From: Lachnospiraceae bacterium
GTDB lineage: Bacteria > Bacillota > Clostridia > Lachnospirales > Lachnospiraceae
Direction of reading: 5' to 3'
Length of the DNA stretch: 64,000 nucleotides
NCBI GenBank assembly: GCA_017634455.1
Contig: JAGBNK010000020.1
Location: 62,001-126,000 of the forward strand
The notes under the pieces: model-generated
What the model saw: only the letters and a program-made list of their open reading frames with translations
Databases searched by the model: none
Told to the model about the DNA's origin: nothing
Part shown: positions 46,226 through 53,613 of the stretch, piece by piece
How positions within the stretch are numbered: the stretch's first letter is position 1
Layout: every line of letters starts with the position of its first letter
Position numbers and translations under genes: made by a program

Positions 46226-47317
46226 ATGAATATTTCACAAATCGGTTTTATTGGTCTGGGATTAATTGGAGGTTCCATTGCCAAAACCATCAAAGCAAAA
46301 TATCCAGAAATCGAAATTATAGCTACAGCTGGTCGTCAAAGCACAATAACTGCAGCTTTTAATGATGGTGTTATCTCCAATGATACTTTATTGGACATCA
46401 GAGATTTTGCAGATTGCGATATTATATTCCTTTGTAGTCCTGTTAAATTCAATATTTCTTATCTCAAAGATTTAAAAAATATTATCAAACCATCCTGTCT
46501 TATTACAGATGTGGGCAGCGTAAAAGGTGATATAACTCAGGCTGCCATAGAAATCGGCATGGACAATCAGTTTATAGGTGGTCATCCAATGGCTGGAGCA
46601 GAATCAACAGGTTACGAAAATGCCACCACCACCCTTTTGGAAAATGCATATTACATTCTCACATATACAGAGAATTTAGATAAACAGATTCTAATAGATT
46701 TTGATGAATTCATATCAAGTCTCGGTGCTTTAACTATGACAATGGATTCAGGGAAACATGATTTTGCAGTTGCATGTATAAGTCACATGCCTCATATTAT
46801 ATCTGCTTCCCTTGTAACTTACGTGAAGGACGCAGATACAGATGGCGTATTAAAAACCATAGCTGCAGGAGGTTTCAGAGATATTACTCGTATATCTTCA
46901 TCATCTCCTACCATGTGGCAGCATATATGTTCCACCAACAAGGAAGAAATACTTCACGCCTACAGATTATATATTGATAGTTTGAATAAATTTGTGAAGG
47001 CTGTGGAAAATAATTCCGAAGAAGATACATTCAACCTCTTCTCTGAAGCGAAAAATTATAGAGATAATTTGCCAGTCAAAAACACTGGTCTTCTACCTCA
47101 GGCATTTGAATTCTATCTGGATTTGGAAGATGAAGCCGGTGGTATTGCCACTGTTGCCACAATATTGGCCAATAAAAACATCAGTATCAAAAATATAGGC
47201 ATTGTTCATAACAGAGAATTTGAACAGGGAGTTCTTAGAATAGAAACCTATGATCAAAACTCCATGAATGCAGCAATCGAAACCCTATCAGACACATATA
47301 AGATATATTCGAAATAA
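46226..47317 (+). CDS. tyrA: Prephenate dehydrogenase with ACT domain
   Basis: Converts prephenate to 4-hydroxyphenylpyruvate for tyrosine synthesis. The NAD-binding Rossmann motif is GLGLIGGS (10-17), followed by SPVKFNI, DVGSVKGDI and GGHPMAGAESTGYENA, which is the active-site histidine region. A C-terminal ACT domain (about 295-363, LEDEAGGIATVATILANKNI) suggests feedback control by tyrosine. The 363-residue length fits. AAGGA lies nine to ten bases before the ATG. It begins the only plus-strand pair of biosynthetic genes and is followed by aroA after 45 bases. Confidence 0.95.
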   Translation: MNISQIGFIGLGLIGGSIAKTIKAKYPEIEIIATAGRQSTITAAFNDGVISNDTLLDIRDFADCDIIFLCSPVKFNISYLKDLKNIIKPSCLITDVGSVKGDITQAAIEIGMDNQFIGGHPMAGAESTGYENATTTLLENAYYILTYTENLDKQILIDFDEFISSLGALTMTMDSGKHDFAVACISHMPHIISASLVTYVKDADTDGVLKTIAAGGFRDITRISSSSPTMWQHICSTNKEEILHAYRLYIDSLNKFVKAVENNSEEDTFNLFSEAKNYRDNLPVKNTGLLPQAFEFYLDLEDEAGGIATVATILANKNISIKNIGIVHNREFEQGVLRIETYDQNSMNAAIETLSDTYKIYSK

Positions 47318-47362
47318 TATATATAAGATTTTATAACTAACAACATAAAACAAGGATTAGAC

Positions 47363-48739
47363 ATGAACAATATATCAATTACAAAAGCCAACTCAATAAA
47401 AGGTCAGATTACAGTACCAGGAGATAAATCAATTTCTCATCGAGGCGTAATGTTTGGAGCAATTGCTGAAGGATTAACCGAATTAACAGGTTTCCTTGAT
47501 GGAGCAGATTGTCGCTCAACTATATCATGCTTTCGCAATATGGGAATCGATATCAAGCAGGATAACGACCATGTATTAATCCAGGGTAAGGGCTTATATG
47601 GATTAAAAGAATATAACGGGACTCTGGATGTGGGGAATAGTGGAACTACAACTCGTCTGATTTCCGGCATTTTAGCAGGTTCACCAATTCATTCTACTCT
47701 AAACGGTGATGCCTCTATCCAGAGCAGACCTATGAAAAGAATTATAGAACCTCTTCAACAAATGGGTGCAGACATTTCTTCCATCAAAGGAAATGACTGT
47801 GCTCCCCTACAAATAAACGGAGGTAAACTTCATACAATACATTATAATTCTCCCGTTGCATCTGCTCAGGTAAAATCCTGTATTTTGCTTGCCGGATTGT
47901 ACTGCGATGGAGAAACGACAGTCACCGAACCGGTACTTTCTAGAAATCATACAGAGTTAATGCTCAATGGATTTGGAGCTGATGTAAAAACAATTACCTC
48001 TCAGAATACTGATTCCTCAAACATGTCTATTGGATCAAAAGTCACTGATACAAGTGCAACAGCAACTATTATTGGAGGTCCTAAATTAATTGGCCAACAG
48101 ATTGCAGTTCCTGGTGATATCTCATCTGCTGCATATTTTATTGTGGCTGGTTTAATTTGTGATAATTCTGACTTACTAATTGAAAATGTAAACTGCAACC
48201 CAACTAGAGCAGGAATCTTAAAAGTCTGTGAAAAAATGGGCGCAAACATAGAATATCTAAATAAAAGAATCGTATCTGGAGAGGAAGTCTGTGATATCCA
48301 TGTAACAACTTCTGATTTACATGGATGTAGAGTTGATGGCGAATTAATTCCAACTCTTATTGATGAAATTCCTGTCATTGCTGTAATGGCCTCACAGGCA
48401 AGTGGAACTACTGTAATTGCTGATGCAGCTGAACTTAAAGTTAAAGAATCAAATCGGATCGATTCTGTAGTTGAAAACTTAAGAGCCATGGGTATAGCAT
48501 GCGAACCAACAGACGATGGAATGATTATCCATGGTAGGGACTTTACAAATACTGACGGTAGCAAGTCATACAGCATTCATGGAGCACATATTTCTACTAA
48601 ATCAGATCATAGAATCGCAATGGCTTTTGCCATTGCAGGACTTGTTGCTGATGGGAAGACATCCTTTGATGATGAAAATTGCGTTGCTATCTCCTACCCA
48701 ACATTCTTTCAGACTCTTCAAAAAATCATAAATAAATAA
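47363..48739 (+). CDS. aroA: 3-phosphoshikimate 1-carboxyvinyltransferase (EPSP synthase), class II type
   Basis: Joins shikimate-3-phosphate and phosphoenolpyruvate, the sixth shikimate step. Motifs are GDKSISHR (20-27), GNSGTTTRLISG, SRPMKRIIEPL, SAQVK, RNHTE and NPTR. The set GDKS, SAQ-X-K, R-X-H-T-E and N-X-T-R matches class II enzymes, which are often less sensitive to glyphosate than the E. coli type; sensitivity is inferred, not shown. Length 458 is slightly long because of an insert at about 212-228 (NTDSSNMSIGSKVTDTS). An AAGGA site precedes the ATG. A terminator follows. Confidence 0.95.
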   Translation: MNNISITKANSIKGQITVPGDKSISHRGVMFGAIAEGLTELTGFLDGADCRSTISCFRNMGIDIKQDNDHVLIQGKGLYGLKEYNGTLDVGNSGTTTRLISGILAGSPIHSTLNGDASIQSRPMKRIIEPLQQMGADISSIKGNDCAPLQINGGKLHTIHYNSPVASAQVKSCILLAGLYCDGETTVTEPVLSRNHTELMLNGFGADVKTITSQNTDSSNMSIGSKVTDTSATATIIGGPKLIGQQIAVPGDISSAAYFIVAGLICDNSDLLIENVNCNPTRAGILKVCEKMGANIEYLNKRIVSGEEVCDIHVTTSDLHGCRVDGELIPTLIDEIPVIAVMASQASGTTVIADAAELKVKESNRIDSVVENLRAMGIACEPTDDGMIIHGRDFTNTDGSKSYSIHGAHISTKSDHRIAMAFAIAGLVADGKTSFDDENCVAISYPTFFQTLQKIINK

Positions 48740-48772
48740 GTTAATACTGTTTATCTTTGAATACCAAAATAG

Positions 48773-48810
48773 ACTATACTAAATGACAATTAGTATAGTG
48801 TATTTTTCTT
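48773..48810 (+). terminator. Intrinsic terminator after aroA
   Basis: ACTATACTAA and TTAGTATAGT form a perfect 10-bp stem around ATGACAA, followed by GTATTTTTCTT. The T-run exists only on the plus strand, so it serves aroA, not the convergent gene. Confidence 0.8.
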
Positions 48811-48834
48811 AAATACTTAATATATTTCCACCTT

Positions 48835-49782
48835 CTATTTTGGTGTAACAATAGGCTGACTTCCTTCTGGAACAACAACCAGATTTCCATTTCTACCAAT
48901 ATCTGTCAATGCATCAATATACTGCTGTTGAAGAACCTTATCAGTCAATGACTCATCCAGAATTCTATTGGCATCAGCCTCAGCCTGTGCCTCAATCTTC
49001 TTGGTTTCAGCCTTGACTTTGGCAGTCTCCTGCTCATTTAATGCTTGAGCCTTGGCAATTTCAGCAGACTGAGCTTCGGCATATTTCTGTGTAATAGCCT
49101 CAGGATAACGAACCTCCTGAACAGAAACCTGTTCTACATTCAATCCATTTGACTCCCATTTCTGCTTTAAGGCTTCCTGTACTGCGTTCTGATATTGAGA
49201 ACGGTCAGTAAGCATTGTAATTGTATCAAATTTACCTGATACCTTTCTTGCTACACTTCGTACATCATTAGCAAGATATGACTGTGTATAATTAGTCTGT
49301 GTACCATAATTAGCATATAAATCAGTTGCTGCACTTGGATTAAGAGAATAAACCACTTGAATATCAATATCAGCAGATGCACCAGATTTATCATTGATTG
49401 TCACCTGTGGTCCCTGAGCAGAACCACCATCATAATCATATGAAGTCTCATCCGATGATCCATAGAAATTAATAAGCATATTTCTGGTATTGTATGTTAT
49501 ACATGTCTCCAATGGTGATTTAGTATGAAAACCAGGATCCTCTGTCTGCCCATGCAGAGCACCGTCCCAATTCTTCTTTACAATTACTTCTCCAATATCC
49601 TGTGTGTAGAAACAATTTGTTGCAATAGAAATCACACCCAACACCATAACTACAATACTAATAACCAGCAATACAGGCTTATTCTTGCCATCTTTGGCAG
49701 CTTTATTTCTGGCTTTGAGCCCACCCACAAGCAGGCATACACCAACTGCTAAAACTAATAAACTCATAATAAACTGTCCCAT
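48835..49782 (-). CDS. SPFH/Band 7 (prohibitin-like) membrane protein
   Basis: Scaffold-type membrane protein of the stomatin/prohibitin/flotillin superfamily. There are two N-terminal membrane helices (about 5-22 and 37-55) and an SPFH domain (about 60-220, with DIDIQVVYSLNP and YLANDVRSVARKVSGKFD). A charged coiled coil rich in Ala, Glu and Lys follows (about 228-275), then a hydrophobic end. Such proteins organise membrane domains or regulate FtsH-type proteases; the role here is not known. The start is the ATG at 49780-49782, seven bases after AGGAGG. It has a possible own promoter and no co-directional neighbour close downstream. Confidence 0.88.
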   Translation of the reverse strand: MGQFIMSLLVLAVGVCLLVGGLKARNKAAKDGKNKPVLLVISIVVMVLGVISIATNCFYTQDIGEVIVKKNWDGALHGQTEDPGFHTKSPLETCITYNTRNMLINFYGSSDETSYDYDGGSAQGPQVTINDKSGASADIDIQVVYSLNPSAATDLYANYGTQTNYTQSYLANDVRSVARKVSGKFDTITMLTDRSQYQNAVQEALKQKWESNGLNVEQVSVQEVRYPEAITQKYAEAQSAEIAKAQALNEQETAKVKAETKKIEAQAEADANRILDESLTDKVLQQQYIDALTDIGRNGNLVVVPEGSQPIVTPK

Positions 49783-49808
49783 AACCAATCCTCCTTTTTC
49801 AAAAGCAA

Positions 49809-49837
49809 ATTATTTCAAGTCAAATTATAAATAACAA
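49809..49837 (-). promoter_or_regulatory. Possible sigma-A promoter of the SPFH gene
   Basis: Minus-strand TTGTTA, 17-base spacer, AATAAT; each box differs from consensus in one or two positions. Confidence 0.4.
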
Positions 49838-49841
49838 ACTA

Positions 49842-50345
49842 TTATTTATTCTTCTTACCGCAACAGAATTTATACTTCTTACCACTTCCGCAAGGACATG
49901 GATCATTTCTTCCAACCTTCTTCTCATTTCTAATTGTATGAGAAGCCTTCTCTTCCTTGTAGAGGCGCTTTCTTGTATCCTCATCAAAAATATTATCCCA
50001 CTGCTTCAATGTATATAACCAATCAGCCTTGGCATCTACCATGTTCTTGTACAGTCTCTCCTTGTCAAATGCAAGAGAAACAACTGTGTCTTCTTCCATA
50101 GTATCAATTGGATTTTCCTCAACAAGTGACTCATTGATTCCATCCAAAAATCCTGTCATATGCATAATATCAGTATTATATTTGTCAGCAAGTTCTTTCA
50201 CTGTTCCCTTTACAACCATATCAGGTGCTGCAAGTAACTGCTCATAAACTCCCTGTTCAAACTTGAAATACTCAATCCAGAAATTCTCCAAATCAGAATT
50301 ATTCTGGTCATATGCCATATCTCTCCATTGTTCTAATAATGCCAT
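49842..50345 (-). CDS. SEC-C motif protein of unknown function
   Basis: A 167-residue soluble protein ending in a SEC-C zinc-binding motif, [20 protein letters not shown] (about 146-165), as at the C terminus of SecA. The rest is helical ([36 protein letters not shown]) and is not recognised. SEC-C modules occur in many small proteins linked to ribosomes or protein export, where they can contact SecB or ribosomes; nothing more specific can be said. GGTGG lies about ten bases before the ATG. It is divergent from the small membrane protein gene at 50521. Confidence 0.82.
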   Translation of the reverse strand: MALLEQWRDMAYDQNNSDLENFWIEYFKFEQGVYEQLLAAPDMVVKGTVKELADKYNTDIMHMTGFLDGINESLVEENPIDTMEEDTVVSLAFDKERLYKNMVDAKADWLYTLKQWDNIFDEDTRKRLYKEEKASHTIRNEKKVGRNDPCPCGSGKKYKFCCGKKNK

Positions 50346-50409
50346 TTGTAAATTACCACCTTTTAATTATTTTTTGATAAACAAAAACTTCATTCATAGT
50401 AGCATATAT

Positions 50410-50441
50410 GTGTCAAAAAATAAATAGTCTCCATTTGACAC
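50410..50441. repeat. Perfect inverted repeat spanning two -35 boxes
   Basis: GTGTCAAA (50410-50417) and TTTGACAC (50434-50441) are exact inverted copies with 16 bases between. Each contains a TTGACA, one per strand. The plus-strand copy is the -35 box of the promoter at 50435-50463. It could be an operator or simply two back-to-back promoters. Confidence 0.6.
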
Positions 50442-50463
50442 TTTCTGTATTAATTCATATAAT
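50435..50463 (+). promoter_or_regulatory. Consensus sigma-A promoter of the small membrane protein
   Basis: TTGACA, 17-base spacer, TATAAT, a perfect consensus. The leader to the ATG at 50521 is about 50 bases. Confidence 0.88.
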
Positions 50464-50520
50464 CAATTAGTATTTTTACACATATAAAACAACCGGCAAG
50501 AGGTGAAATTGGAGGGAGAA

Positions 50521-50736
50521 ATGTTACAGAAACTCAGACAGGTATTAGCCATCATCGGAATTGTATTATTGGTAGGTCTATATGGTCTCACATTATTTGC
50601 AGCCATATTTGAACCAGCCAACACCATGAATTATTTGATGGGAGCAGTTGCTGCCACTATTATGATTCCTGTTGTACTATGGCTACTTAATTTAATGATA
50701 AAATCCGTTTCCAAGGATAAAAAAAACGAGGAGTAA
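50521..50736 (+). CDS. Small two-helix membrane protein, function unknown
   Basis: A 71-residue protein beginning MLQKLRQVLAIIG, with two membrane helices (about 7-27 and 37-58) and a short basic/acidic tail (KSVSKDKKNEE). The ATG at 50521 is chosen because GGAGG lies five to six bases before it; a GTG six codons earlier would place that site inside the gene. It is a lone plus-strand gene with a perfect promoter and a strong terminator whose stem includes its last codons, so it is likely well expressed. No family is recognised. It could serve as a membrane-protein partner or stress peptide, but there is no direct support. Confidence 0.7.
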   Translation: MLQKLRQVLAIIGIVLLVGLYGLTLFAAIFEPANTMNYLMGAVAATIMIPVVLWLLNLMIKSVSKDKKNEE

Positions 50737-50754
50737 TTTCACTCCTCGTTTTTT
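50721..50754. terminator. Bidirectional terminator shared by convergent genes
   Basis: AAAAAACGAGGAG and CTCCTCGTTTTTT pair around TAATTTCA. Runs of A and T on both sides make it work on either strand. It ends the small membrane protein gene, whose stop codon is in the loop, and lies 33 bases past the stop of the surface protein gene on the minus strand. Confidence 0.9.
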
Positions 50755-50786
50755 AGTTTGACAGAGTATGTATTTTTTTATCTATA

Positions 50787-52109
50787 TTAATATTTTCTAA
50801 CTCTATAACCGGCAATCAATGCACCGCTTGCCAGTACTCCCAATATAAATATTATGTACAGATAATTTCCCTCACCTGTTTTTGGTGCTGCAGCTTTAGC
50901 AACGCCAGGTTCGTTTGTTGCCAGAGCTGCTATGGTACTTGTTTGATTGGTAACCATAACTGCTATAGGTGAGAAAGATTCAAAATATGGATCAATGGTA
51001 CCGTCTTCTTTTACAATAACCTGCTGCATGGTCCATTGTCCGTTATGTAAATGTGCCACAATTGCAACCTTGCCTGCAAAAGCTGTACCTATATTTATCA
51101 CTACTCTTCCTTTACCGGAAGCATTTAATTCAAATTTCTGTAATGATAAAATGTTTACATTTCCCTGATTTCCATTTAAAGTCTCAATATTTGTTGCAAG
51201 ATTATATAATGATTCATTAACACTATCATCTGTAATTGCTGCATATCCTACAATAGTAACTCCACTTCCGCTTGGTGCTATTACAGAAGCCGGAACAACT
51301 GCTGCAGCCATTGCATTTGCTGCTGCTTGCTGTGGCTCTGTAAGTGTTGTTGTAGGAGTTGCAGTTGTATCAGTTGTAGTCTGTGATGTTGTACTTTCTC
51401 CTGACTGATTGCTTGTATTGTCAGAAGCAGTTGCATCGTCCTTATTTTCACCGGAATTGTCACCAGAGCTATCTGTAGTTCCTGATCCTGTACTGCCGGT
51501 GTCACCACCTGAATCAGATCCGCTGGAAGAACCTGAAGATGCATTTGATTCAGATTTCAGTTCAACACCAATTGAAAAGTAAGATACACCAATCTCATCT
51601 GTAGTAAATGTAATACTATGTTCTGTTGTTGTTATATTACTGATAGTTACGTCAGGAGCAGTTATAACTGCATCTGTACCAACATAACCATCCTTTACAG
51701 GAATTGTAATTGTTGCAGGACCGGTATACTTAGGAATTGGCATTAATGTAGTCGGATCTTGACCATTACTTGCAGCCATAGCGTCTTCCGCATCTGAAGC
51801 AGAATCGCAAAATGCAAAAGAATATTCAACTACAATATCGTAGCCATTTCCCGGTGTTACTCCACTGTTCATCGGCCAATAGTCATCAATTGAAATTGAT
51901 GCTGCAGGTATGGTCTGATTGGTTCCTGTTACAGCACCGGTCAATGTATTATCCACAACATAATTCCCAGTGCTTTCACTGTAACATCTGACAATCACAT
52001 CTGTGACATTTGCAGCAAAAGCATCCTTTGCAGGAAATACAAAACCAACCGAAGCCACAACAAGCATCATAGTCAAAACTACGCCTAATACTTTTTTCTT
52101 ATTTCTCAT
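50787..52109 (-). CDS. Cell-wall-anchored surface protein with sortase-type signal
   Basis: A secreted protein of 440 residues. The signal peptide is MRNKKKVLGVVLTMMLVVAS to about AFA (cleavage near 32-33). A beta-rich domain follows (about 35-190), then a Ser/Gly/Thr/Asp-rich linker (about 190-260), then a second domain (about 265-400, with VVINIGTAFAGKVAIVAHL). The end is APKTGE (408-413), a hydrophobic helix and the basic RVRKY. This is a sortase sorting signal with Ala in place of the usual Leu before PKTG. Binding partner is unknown. An AGGAGGAAGAG site precedes the ATG. It has a terminator on each side and so is a single-gene unit, next to a membrane LuxR-type regulator. Confidence 0.82.
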   Translation of the reverse strand: MRNKKKVLGVVLTMMLVVASVGFVFPAKDAFAANVTDVIVRCYSESTGNYVVDNTLTGAVTGTNQTIPAASISIDDYWPMNSGVTPGNGYDIVVEYSFAFCDSASDAEDAMAASNGQDPTTLMPIPKYTGPATITIPVKDGYVGTDAVITAPDVTISNITTTEHSITFTTDEIGVSYFSIGVELKSESNASSGSSSGSDSGGDTGSTGSGTTDSSGDNSGENKDDATASDNTSNQSGESTTSQTTTDTTATPTTTLTEPQQAAANAMAAAVVPASVIAPSGSGVTIVGYAAITDDSVNESLYNLATNIETLNGNQGNVNILSLQKFELNASGKGRVVINIGTAFAGKVAIVAHLHNGQWTMQQVIVKEDGTIDPYFESFSPIAVMVTNQTSTIAALATNEPGVAKAAAPKTGEGNYLYIIFILGVLASGALIAGYRVRKY

Positions 52110-52193
52110 ACTCTTCCTCCTTTGCTAAAAAAGTCCATCAATGAATTATTACTCTGCCACTAATCACTGATAAGGAAAGATTACAATTATAAT

Positions 52194-52229
52194 ATGAAAA
52201 AAGGTAGGTTCATTTTACTGAACCTACCT
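52194..52229 (-). terminator. Intrinsic terminator overlapping the end of the LuxR-type gene
   Basis: Minus-strand AGGTAGGTTC and GAACCTACCT form a perfect 10-bp stem around AGTAAAAT, followed by TTTTTTCATATT. The TAG stop of the LuxR-type gene lies in the stem. Confidence 0.85.
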
Positions 52230-53561
52230 GATTTTACTGAATTCCCGATATAAATTTACCAAAGCATTTCTGTTTTTTGCACCTGTTTTTTCGGACATCT
52301 GTTTTATGTATCTATAAAACATTCGCTCTGAAAATCCCAAATCAACACATATCGCTTTGGCCTTTTCGTCCGATTCCAATATTGCCATCATCACATCTCT
52401 TTCTCGCGGTGTAAAATGATACTTGTTACAAAAATAATCAAAATCATTTTCCTCTGAAGACACAGGATAAATCTCCTGCATCTGAGTCATTAATATTCCA
52501 ATAAGCAAGGCCACAGCAAATGCCTGAATCAGAACCAGAAAATAATTACCTGTTACTGACACATCCTGAACAATATAAAAATATACCGTCTCAATCATGG
52601 CTACTATACGTCCACCGGATGCCCATAAATCTGGATTTTTGGTAGATGGAGCCAATGTCCAAAATCCTAAAATCAAATATGCATTGTATACACCTGCGCA
52701 AAAATTAAACAAAAATAGTCTAAATTCAGCAAACTGAGTTCCATAGACTGCGGCAAAAACAAATACTTGCGACAATATCACAAGTCGTTCCACATATTTC
52801 CATCCAAACTTATCAGCAACAAATCCCACACTTAGCATGGCTATCACTATACCGATTCTTGGAATTTCATAAAACTGCGTAATTACAACGGAATCATCAC
52901 TCCAGCTCATCTCCACAATTCCAATTGATACTATCATCATGACGGATGTTCCAATAAGCCTTCTAAGTCTGTTTCCTGTAGGAATACTGTAATCTTCCTT
53001 TTCAGAAGAATATGGCAACATATCTTCAATTACCCATTCCGGCGGTTTGATGAGCAACACCGATATTAATATAAACAGCAAAATAAATACAACTGTATAT
53101 GCCAATCTACTATTTATAATAGGCTGCAGACATACCTGTAAGAAATATGGCAATGCAATTCCAATAGACATAATCAATATGCCTCTTTGTATCTGATGCA
53201 TTTTCACCATAACAATGTAATATACAGCGCCGCCCAAATAACCGATCATAAGTATTAAAATCCAGTATATACTTCTAAAAGCAATAATATCCATTAATGT
53301 ACTCACCATCATCAGGATATAAACCACATTTACAGAGAACATCAAAATCTGTCTTCCCTGAGACTGCTTTATTAGTTTTCTGGTCAAACCAAATAATAAG
53401 AAGCCAAGGCCCAACAGAAATGAAAATAATATATGCTGTATACTCGCTAAATTTCCTTCTATTGCATCAACCATTTCCGCCATCATGGTAAGCTCAAAGC
53501 CAAACGATGTAAGCATTATTATATAATAGAGATAAATTGCATACTTTTTATAACGATTCAT
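52224..53561 (-). CDS. Membrane-embedded LuxR-type transcriptional regulator
   Basis: A 445-residue protein with about 11-12 membrane helices (about 8-370) and a C-terminal LuxR/GerE helix-turn-helix domain (379-445). The DNA-binding part includes FTPRERDVMMAILESDEKAK, LGFSERMFYRYIKQM and KNRNALVNLY, a typical fold with a variant recognition helix. The membrane part resembles a small MFS-like bundle and may sense a ligand or transport state. Such one-component membrane regulators are known from gut Actinobacteria and some Clostridia but are barely studied. The GGGGAG site lies seven to eight bases before the ATG. It follows an AT-rich palindrome and precedes the surface protein gene, a possible target. 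Confidence 0.85.
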   Translation of the reverse strand: MNRYKKYAIYLYYIIMLTSFGFELTMMAEMVDAIEGNLASIQHILFSFLLGLGFLLFGLTRKLIKQSQGRQILMFSVNVVYILMMVSTLMDIIAFRSIYWILILMIGYLGGAVYYIVMVKMHQIQRGILIMSIGIALPYFLQVCLQPIINSRLAYTVVFILLFILISVLLIKPPEWVIEDMLPYSSEKEDYSIPTGNRLRRLIGTSVMMIVSIGIVEMSWSDDSVVITQFYEIPRIGIVIAMLSVGFVADKFGWKYVERLVILSQVFVFAAVYGTQFAEFRLFLFNFCAGVYNAYLILGFWTLAPSTKNPDLWASGGRIVAMIETVYFYIVQDVSVTGNYFLVLIQAFAVALLIGILMTQMQEIYPVSSEENDFDYFCNKYHFTPRERDVMMAILESDEKAKAICVDLGFSERMFYRYIKQMSEKTGAKNRNALVNLYREFSKIR

Positions 53562-53582
53562 AACTCAAGCTCCCCGGTAATA

Positions 53583-53605
53583 AATATTTGTAACATGCAA
53601 ATATT
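53583..53605. promoter_or_regulatory. AT-rich palindrome before the LuxR-type gene
   Basis: AATATTTG, seven bases, CAAATATT. It lies 22 bases before the LuxR-type start and eight bases after the end of the ABC permease gene. It could be a dimer-binding operator or a weak terminator; no T-run follows on either strand. Confidence 0.45.
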
Positions 53606-53613
53606 ATATCAAA

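Noticed and set aside
48773-48810. aroA terminator as a bidirectional terminator for the SPFH gene
   Set aside because: The stem is symmetrical, but on the minus strand the following bases are CTATTTTGG, without a clean T-run.
50385-50416. Minus-strand promoter for the SEC-C gene using TTGACA at 50411-50416
   Set aside because: No acceptable -10 box lies 16-18 bases downstream; the nearest TACTAT is only nine bases away.
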